Assembly (NCBI RefSeq): GCF_037975245.1
Contig: NC_092575.1
Span: forward strand, 11,304,501 to 11,368,500
Direction: 5' to 3'
DNA from: Apostichopus japonicus
Lineage: Eukaryota; Echinodermata; Holothuroidea; Aspidochirotida; Stichopodidae
Length of the DNA: 64,000 bases
How positions within the stretch are numbered: position 1 is the first letter of the stretch; each line of letters opens with the position of its first letter. The position numbers and the translations under genes are program-made. Shown in pieces: positions 58,101-64,000 of the stretch. The notes under the pieces were generated by a model. The model searched no databases and was not told the origin of the DNA. It worked only from the letters and a program-made list of their open reading frames with translations.

Positions 58101-61053
58101 CCATGGAACCGGCACCACTTACAGACAAAAATTTCATCGTACAGTGCCATGTGCATATTTCGGGCAATCACAGCACCATTGTCAAGAGAGGCGATGATAA
58201 CAGTTTCTCCAGGTCCGACCTCTAGTGGTTCACTTCCAAAAGCTTTCTTGGACAGGATATTGAAACATAGCAACATCTGATTCCGATAGGCAAGAGTTTT
58301 TGCTATGTTTTGGAAGTTGCACACTATGTGTGATAGTCGCCGTGAGAAATTGTGGAATGCCTCAAACCTCATCACCCATAAGTGAATTAGTGGCCCATTC
58401 AGGCGGATTGCAGAGGGGTAATGCGTCATGAAGTGATGCTTGGGTTTCAGGTGTCTTTCGGGAAATAATTCCAGGAAAAGTTGGTGGTGGTCACTGATGA
58501 GTTCAGAAAGATACTTAGTATCCCCATTGCTAATAATTGGTGAGAAGATTATGTCAAGGCAATCCAGTAGTGCCAAAAGCAATTCCCAATGCTCATCTCC
58601 TTCGGGTACAAGATCTCCAAGCATTACTGCAACATGACGGATTAGGCACCACATCTGGGCTGCGTTCTGTCCTGGGGCCCCATCTGGAGAGCGAAGAGCA
58701 TTCGCAGTGAATGGTACTGGCTTGTTGCGCTTATCAGGAATGCCATAATTAAAGCTAGTGACCCTTGCATTCAGTTCATTCAAGGTTAAGAGTTCTTTGT
58801 GGATCAGTTGTTGTAAAACTAACTTCAACTCTAGTGGACAAACTCCTTCAAGGATATCATGCATGATGTCTGGCGAACGACTGTTTATAACATGGAAATG
58901 TGAGATGTCATTTAGAGCACATGGCGACTTGACTCCTGTCTGCTGTAAGTCATCTTGGGCGACATCAGCTTGATAGTTCTCCAAGGTCCTGAGAAGACCC
59001 TGTTGCTCTTTTACAGATGTCCTGATAGCATCCCGATGCAGCTTGCACACCCTACAGAGATAGTTAGCTGTGAAACCACCTGCAAATCCAAATAGTGAAT
59101 GGATTCCCAAATTGTCACCAACAATTTGTCCTATTGCTTCACGTTACCATTAAAGAAGTTTGTCACAATGTGCAATCCATCAGCAATGAGTTCATTGATA
59201 TCTTGGATGAATTGAGCAAACACAGCACCATATCCATACAAACTGGCATCACCGGAGTTGAAAAGCATGAGCAACAACATGTTGGACAATGTTGATCTAT
59301 ACTTTGGTGGCAGATTAGCAATTGTGAAGTACACTGCCCCCAGTTTATGGATACCAGCCTTTGGACTAAGAGGGTTGGACACCTCAAAGTCATCCACATA
59401 CAGAATCAGTTTGATGGTGGCAGAAGATGACAACAGGGGACTCTCACGGCAGAACGATCCATCCTGGAAGTCCCTTAAGAGACCATCTTCACTCATCATG
59501 TGGGTAGATGATATTTTGAGGACATCGGTCTCTTCCAGGATCATCTTCATGAGCGGCTTTATTGGGATGTACTGAAAGGTGACTGTTTTCATATGTTGCT
59601 GTACATTACCAGTTGAAGGATTGTTCACTGGATAATATGCCACGCCCATGGGCAGTTCTTCTGCAGCAACAAAAGCTTTGCAGTTTTGGAAAAATTTACG
59701 TTGCTTGTACTGGCTCCCAACATTCCTGAAGGGATGTGAAACTCCATCAATATCTGTCAACAAGGCTTGCAAGTGCTGGTCATCATGGGGAATGCCTACA
59801 GTGGTGGCAAATTGTTTCACTCTCTGCATCATGAAAGAGGACATGTCATTAATCAAGTCTGATGCTTGTTCCACAACCTGTGTAACAGTGGAGTGTACTG
59901 TACTACTAGATGCTAGTAAACCTGCAACAAGCATTGCTGCACGGTTTTCAACTTCCTCTGTAGTCAATTCATCCCATAGCTCGCCTTCTGGCTCATCTGG
60001 TTCAACCTCATCGTGGTCAGCATCCAAATTGTCTGCGGGAACATCTGCAAAATCAGCATCAGGTGGTGCTGGCACCGGCACGTGTACAGGAACATCATCG
60101 TTGTCATAGTTGTGAGTGCCCAAATGTTTGCGAAAGGCAGCAGTCCGTCCTGAAAACGATCTTTCACATCCATTTTGACCACAAGCGATGCTTTTGGTGA
60201 AAACATGCCCATTAATTAGGTGATGGGCAATTCGCAGATGCCACAACAATGCTTTTGGCGACCCATTTATGACAATTCCACATTGTGAGCAAACGAAACC
60301 CATATTGAACAAGATACAAGTCAGTACAAGTCACAAATCAAGTTCACATACAGTACAGTATAAATGGGATAAAAGCATTCTACAGGAACAATGTTTCCAG
60401 GGTAGCTGACATGATCTATAACAAGAAAACAAAACAGAACACTGTTAAGTTCATGTTTTGTGACTCATGTCAGCTGTATTCTTGGCCTGTTTGCAAGTTT
60501 CAAATTGTGGGTGATGACAACATCATTTTTTCGGTCATACGTTTGCAGTCTGTTAAAGTATACCTGTAGCCTTAAAAATATTGAAGGTTCGGGTGGAATA
60601 TCACATTAGGGTTGGATGGTACTGTGAATTTTGAGCACCGGTATTACCGACAATACAATACCGGTATCGGGTACAATACCGGTATTTCACAGTGTTTTTT
60701 TTTGGGGGGGGGGGGGTGTAGGTTTCACACAGCCCCTAACGTAACTAGGCCAAATATGTAATATTTTTAATGTTTCAAATCGGTCACAAGGAAATTCTAT
60801 GGTTTGAAGAAAAATTCCATGTATTGTCAAGCTTGCAGCATAACATAATCTGATGTTAGGCATAATTTACTGTGCAGTGAACCATGATCAGCACTCCATA
60901 ACAAATGATCATGGTGAGGGGGCTAAAGACTAACCTTCAGTAACTTCAGTTCCTTTTTTAACTTTAATCGAGGTCCAACAGCAGGAATTAGTTCCTTCAA
61001 GCATTCAATCTCATCTTCAAGGAGATAGAATCCTTCTCTATCTATCTCATTCT
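46123..61053 (-). CDS. SAM-domain, SAMD3-like protein; multi-exon, 5' end outside the visible model
   Basis: Exons in order of transcription, all with GT-AG borders and matching phases: 61053-60935, 54354-54112, 53346-53207, 52505-52421, 50485-50320, 49528-49338, 48576-48429, 47737-47598, 46437-46123 (stop). They give 514 residues plus a missing N-terminus. The first exon reads EGFYLLEDEIECLKELIPAV and then GPRLKLKKELKLLK, the C-terminal half of a SAM domain. Next is a Ser-rich low-complexity exon. The rest (RKRVVNTLVSCLIEKHGK, MTKAIMAEFPSL, WYTPGICGHDASGLLENRLR, FPELCDSLYMKWPGFC, QLFVVVEGQTVSCSSLLHAV) resembles the C-terminal part of predicted SAMD3-like proteins of marine animals. The function of that part is not established. 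The exon holding the SAM N-terminus and start codon lies beyond 61.05 kb and was not found. A 6.6-kb intron (54355-60934) encloses the transposase gene. SAM domains usually mediate protein oligomerisation. Confidence 0.72.
46455..46948 (-). mobile_element. tRNA-Ala-derived SINE in an intron of the SAM gene
   Basis: On the minus strand the head at about 46943-46870 reads GCGGGAGTGTGGCTTAGCGG, TGCTTTGCATG (anticodon-loop region like tRNA-Ala TGC) and CCCCGGTTCGATTCC (B box). A body of about 400 bp follows, ending GTTACTAAACTAAT-like at 46460. The 3' half (GGGGACGTTAAATGGCGGTCC and the tail) is related to the array units at 35.5-42.6 kb. Confidence 0.8.
49795..50085 (-). mobile_element. Two tRNA-derived SINE remnants in an intron of the SAM gene
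   Basis: At 49795-49850 the minus strand reads GCGGTTAGCTCAAATGGTAG, an A-box, followed by a TTCAAACCC B-box-like end. At about 49990-50080 it reads GGATGGCCGTGTAGTACGG and GCTGGTTCGGGTCCTCC, a second tRNA-like head. A G tract (49897-49916) lies between. Neither folds into a convincing full tRNA. Confidence 0.55.
50642..52040. mobile_element. Foldback DNA element, 1.4 kb, flanked by a 13-bp direct repeat
   Basis: TAATAATATTCAT stands at 50629-50641 and again at 52041-52053. The ends share TAACTAGAxAT in inverted orientation (50648-50658 and reversed near 52026-52038). Inside, an inverted repeat is visible: GTGCTTGAGCGTGAGAGCGC near 51413-51432 against CACTCTCACGCTTCAGCGC near 51597-51615, with GTCCGA/TCGGAC modules around it. 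Direct repeats GCGAAACTG...CCATGT lie at 50729 and 50983. Open frames here are repeat shadows. It lies wholly in the intron between 52421 and 50485 of the SAM gene. Confidence 0.65.
54400..55074. mobile_element. Degraded hAT-like element related to 56177-57777
   Basis: The left end TAGGCATCGAACAACTGCAT and the right end (read inverted) TAGGCATCGGACAAATGCAC match the ends of the element at 56177. It shares GCGTTTTTTG-rich interior sequence. The flanking 8-mers (CTCTTAGG, CTATTTAT) do not match, so one end may be rearranged. Confidence 0.55.
55075..56168. other. Intron DNA without recognised features
   Basis: Part of the 6.6-kb intron of the SAM gene. It has a C tract at 55859-55869. No ORF or repeat family recognised. 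Confidence 0.4.
56177..57777. mobile_element. hAT-like non-autonomous element, 1601 bp, perfect 8-bp TSD
   Basis: Ends TAGGGATCGGACAAATGCGC and its inverse (GCGCATTTGTCCGATCCCTA) match over at least 20 bases. ACTTTGAC flanks both sides (56169-56176 and 57778-57785). The subterminal zones are packed with AAAAAACGCA words (56212-56290, 57668-57760). There is no transposase; the frames 57166-57375 and 57660-57851 are not supported. It is inserted only 31 bp beyond the stop codon of the transposase gene. Confidence 0.9.
57809..60303 (-). CDS. CACTA/EnSpm-type transposase with N-terminal zinc fingers (one frameshift)
   Basis: Two overlapping frames, 60303-59131 and about 59140-57809, join by a single -1 shift near 59128 into about 830 residues. 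The start is ATG at 60303; an acceptor-like TTTTCTTGTTATAG ends at 60416, just upstream. Numbering from three residues earlier: two C2H2 fingers (C8, C11, H25, H30 and C44, C49, H63, H67), then an acidic stretch (70-120). The RNase H-like core follows: LYVDDFEVSNPL (D307/D308), then HKLGAVYFTIANLPP. The second frame gives IVGDNLG (second Asp), CRVCKLH, PDIMHDILEGV, HHFMTHYPSAIRLNGPLIHLW and MRFEAFHNFSRR. These follow the order seen in plant CACTA transposases (DGxNPF ... YNLPP ... CPxC ... DxMH ... GPVxYRWMYPFER). It has no introns and lies in an intron of the SAM-domain gene. The shift may be a mutation, a sequencing error or recoding. Confidence 0.75.
60600..60725 (+). mobile_element. hAT terminus (TAGGGTTGG...ACCGGTAT type)
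   Basis: TAGGGTTGGATGGTACTG at 60607, followed by three ATACCGGTAT/CCGGTATT words and a G tract (60704-60717), resembles the ends of Ac-type hAT elements. No second end was found. It lies between the SAM exon and the transposase start. Confidence 0.5.
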
Positions 61054-61342
61054 CTGTTGAGCAAGGAAGAGAAGAATTAACAAATATTTTAGCAGAATGG
61101 TCATAACAAACAAAATTGGGACCATATAATTTTTGTTATACTTATAGCCTAGGCCCTAGGCCTAGGCCTAAAACTTTTTTTTTACTTAGGCCCCTAGGCC
61201 TACTTCAGTAATTTGAAAAATTGTCAGAGATAAGAAAGAATGAAAATTCATGATTGAAAATGAAGTCAATTCTCTGGATGGGCCTGATGTGTACATTCAT
61301 GCGTATTAAAACCAAAGGATTGTGTACGCCTACGCACATTTG

Positions 61343-62030
61343 TTAACCCTTTCCAGGCCAACTACGTAATAATATGGGCTACTCATATTACCGCTGCTAG
61401 CCAAATACGTAATAATACGTGTTTCCACTTGCTCCTCTTCTACCTCCCATAGCTCTGTGATAGTTTATCCGATTTGCACAGAATCACCATAGCGCGATAG
61501 TAGACAATTTCAGCATTAGTGGATACATTGACACCTAGTCTCTCTAGTGCACCAGTCAGGCTGTAAATGCTTGCTGACTTCAACCAGAACCTGCTTCAAC
61601 TCGGAAGTGAAATCTTTGGTCGCATGTTACGTTCTTTGGCCATGTGTTTCGGCAATCTTACGGTATTGAATGATGGAAAATAGTAGTAGTGAGCGAGATT
61701 CAAGTGGAAGTAGCGAGCCTAGCGGTGATGAATCAGAGAACTTTGACGAAAATAACTTTGATTTGGACACCCTTATCAGATGATTCCGGCGACAATTCAT
61801 CAGATTCTGATGTAGTTTTTAGTGTAGGTTTTGTGCATACCAGTTCCGCGAAAAAACGGAAAGTTGGGGATGATAGCTTCGATGTGGAGGGTGGAGAGGA
61901 AAACGCGACACAGGGAGGACCAGGTGAGTCTGAAAGCAGTGATGACGAACGATCTGAGCAAATTAGGGCTGGGCCTAGGAGATCCAATGTTGACCAACAG
62001 GCAACAGGGCCCCGGGGCCCGTGGTAATCA
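61343..62030 (+). mobile_element. piggyBac-like 5' end fragment
   Basis: TTAA (61343-61346) followed by CCCTTTCCAGGCCAACTACG is a typical piggyBac start. About 320 bp later lies the beginning of an acidic ORF (61670). Nothing resembling the DDD transposase core follows, so it is truncated. Confidence 0.6.
61670..62027 (+). pseudogene. N-terminal fragment of a piggyBac-like transposase, frameshifted
   Basis: ATG at 61670 opens MMENSSSERDSSGSSEPSGD and ends at TGA 61781. After a frameshift, SDDSGDNSSDSDVV...KKRK...ESSDDER runs to 62027. Acidic Ser/Asp/Glu-rich N-termini are common in piggyBac transposases, and the TTAA-CCCTTT end lies upstream. Assignment rests on context. Confidence 0.5.
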
Positions 62031-64000
62031 AACACTTACAGTTAGGCCTATAAATGTGCTAAGCAAGGCTTTAGGCAGCCGGACGCGCGGCCGTGTTTGG
62101 CACGGCCTAACTAACAAAAAACACGGCCTATAATCCCTAACACGGCCTTACTATATTGTACCAAGCCGTGCTAAATTGAGTTGTTCAAAAATAAATATAT
62201 AAATATATAATAACGAAAAAACACAGCTGCCGTTACTACTTGCACAAAATTATGGAATTCACAGAAAAACTATGTACATTCTTCATACACCGAGCGTCGA
62301 GCGATGTGACATTTCTCAAAAATGTTACCACGTGCGTAATAAAAATACAAAGAGTCCCGGATACAACAACATACGGCAAGGCCTAACTGTACCATGAAAA
62401 ACAAAATCGCGAGTGGCGATGTAAATTTTTTGCTCGACGACCAACACGAAGTTAACCCCCGTTGATATAGTGTGTAGTTTCCCTCGATCAAGAAACAGAC
62501 ACTGTTGCATATGATAGATCACAGTCCAAATCTGTATATATCACCCATCACCAGTTGGAGTGGCTCGTTTTTTTTCCCCGGTTAGGATGGGTTTTTTTGT
62601 ACGGAGATAAACCAACTTCAGCAACCAATTAAAAGTTGTGTATATAAATCATCTGGCCTCGCGGATTGGAATGTTAAGAGATCCGCTGGGAGATTCCAGG
62701 ACGGAACACATAAAATTCGCAAGGTATGGTACTATTATTTACTAAGCCAAGCTATAGGCCGAATTTTTATCGAGTCGAACAGTGTCAGTCGGAGACATTT
62801 TTTTCGTAACGAGAAGTCCAGAACGCAGGCTTGCAAAATGAAACGGACTATGCTTCACTTTTTTACTAAGGTATGGTATAATTTATGTCTAAAAGATGGG
62901 GTCACTGAGCGGTTAGAACAACTCATTCTAACCGAAGTATGTAGGCTGAAAGTACCGGTTAGGTGATGCTATTTTCATGGCGCAATGCATAACTTTACGT
63001 CCTTTTGTAGGTCTAGGGCCCAGGCTAGGCCAAGCAAGCCACCTGTCGATTTAACGATAGATAGTTTATTAGAGGTTGGTGGACGAAATTTTATTGTTGC
63101 TTGTCAACCGACGTAAGTTTGCGCACTTTACCGCCCCAAAGATAGCAATAGGGTACTAAATGCTTAGCCTAAACTGGGAGCCTAACTTCGAAAAACGGTT
63201 AACCTTCACTCATTCAGGCTGTTTTGCTGACTGAATTTAATTTTTGTAGTACAGTTTGAATACCTTTATGTACCTGTGTTGTAATTATGTGAAATAATTA
63301 AAGATTTTCTGTGGTAGGTTTAAACTACTTTCGCGCAGTTTATGGTGTGCAAACTGACAACGGGCGCGATAAAAATTGATTTTGTTGCTGGTTTTATAAT
63401 TTCAACCGGACATGGCTCAATGATATTTTAAAGAATGTGAATTGGTGCATTGGAAATAGTGGAGTTTCTTCTCGACGTTTTATTTTCTTTTAATAAATTA
63501 ATAAGTTATGAGACAAGTAAAATGCAAAGAGCAAAATAAAAAAATTGCAGTTTACATAAAAATATGTTACGATTCATTATTATTTAAAGTTGTTTTTTAA
63601 CATCTTAAGCCATGACAAAGCCTTTACCTGTACTAGTGTACTATAATTTACTATACATACATTTTTGACAGAGGTCAACATTTAAGACAAGGTAATTTCT
63701 TTTAAAACCTTTTATTCATTTTATGTACAGTATGTCTTATTTCTTGCTAAAACTAATATTGCTCCCCAAAAAATTGCACTTTCAGAGCACATTTTAACGC
63801 CATCTCAGGCCTGTAAAGTGCACCAAATCGCTTCATTTCCAGGGTGCTTCGCCCCTGGACCCCACAAGGGGCCCTAAGCGGGCCCCTTGACCCCACGCTA
63901 TTGCGCAAAGCGTTCAACAAGTGCAACACCCTGCTTTCCATAAACCACACCCTACCACTGCCAGTACCAGCACAATCCTACCTAAAGCCCTGGTGCTAAG
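62031..64000. other. Right-hand DNA without a supported gene
   Basis: A local repeat of CACGGCCTA words lies at 62093-62150. A GC-rich block (CCCCTGGACCCCACAAGGGG and AAGCGGGCCCCTTGACCCC, 63853-63895) looks like the edge of a mobile element. The 5' exon(s) of the SAM-domain gene should lie here or beyond, on the minus strand, but none was identified. Confidence 0.4.

Larger units (their letters stand above)
42645..64000 (-). mobile_element. Putative large CACTA/EnSpm-like transposon (right end outside window)
   Basis: Inferred from three observations: the CACTC terminus at 42645, a CACTA-type transposase gene at 57809-60303, and a SAM-domain gene whose introns enclose that transposase (46123-61053 and beyond). 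Both genes are on the minus strand, so the left terminus would be the 3' end of the element. No CGGTTCA-rich right terminus was found up to 64000. Other elements have since inserted (SINEs, two hATs, a foldback element, a piggyBac piece). The true right boundary is unknown. The weaker reading is a host SAM gene that received a transposase gene in an intron. Confidence 0.45.

Noticed and set aside
61815-61825. TTTTTAGTG as the right CACTA terminus
   Set aside because: It lies in the acidic piggyBac-like ORF, lacks the AGAGTG end and has no CGGTTCA repeats nearby.

Overview
This window looks like eukaryotic, animal nuclear DNA. Coding sequence is split into phase-consistent exons by GT-AG introns. 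The intergenic DNA holds several tRNA-derived SINE families, an endonuclease-bearing Penelope-like retroelement, a CR1/L2-like LINE relic, an LTR, hAT, TTAA-target and CACTA-like DNA transposons, and long TA microsatellites. The repeat mix and the frequent TAGGCCTA words suggest a marine invertebrate deuterostome such as an echinoderm or hemichordate. That placement is inference only.

Layout. Positions 1-2.8 kb: an intact Penelope-like element ORF (RT plus GIY-YIG), minus strand. 2.9-32.4 kb: a tandem segmental duplication with a unit of about 13-14 kb. Each unit starts with the same gene, a type I membrane protein with five Ig-like domains. Copy A (3870-10456) and copy B (16680-24396) both have eight exons in consistent phase and predict 606 and 605 residues. 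Copy C keeps only the signal-peptide exon and the first half-Ig exon, and is cut off at 32426 by hAT-type DNA. The three copies date transposon arrivals: a solo LTR only in A, a TTAA element only in B, and a hAT with perfect 8-bp target duplications only in C.

32.4-35.15 kb: a graveyard of hAT ends and two transposase C-terminal relics. 35.47-42.64 kb: a tandem array of eight units of about 0.85 kb and a ninth cut short. The units carry a TATA-like box, a 16-bp-stem hairpin and a block related to the tail of a SINE found at 46.5 kb. The array stops exactly where a CACTC terminus begins.

42.645 kb to the right edge: a probable large CACTA/EnSpm-like transposon. Its left end carries subterminal inverted CGGTTCA/TGAACCG repeats. 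On the minus strand lies a multi-exon gene with a SAM-domain exon (60935-61053) and a SAMD3-like C-terminal part (54354 down to 46123). A zinc-finger plus CACTA-type transposase ORF (60303-57809, one -1 frameshift) sits inside one of its introns on the same strand. The same topology, transposase nested in an intron of a second protein's gene, is known for maize En/Spm (TNPD inside TNPA). This is the most interesting hypothesis in the window. The right terminus and the first exon(s) are not visible. Later insertions inside it include hATs, SINEs, a 1.4-kb foldback element and a piggyBac 5' fragment.
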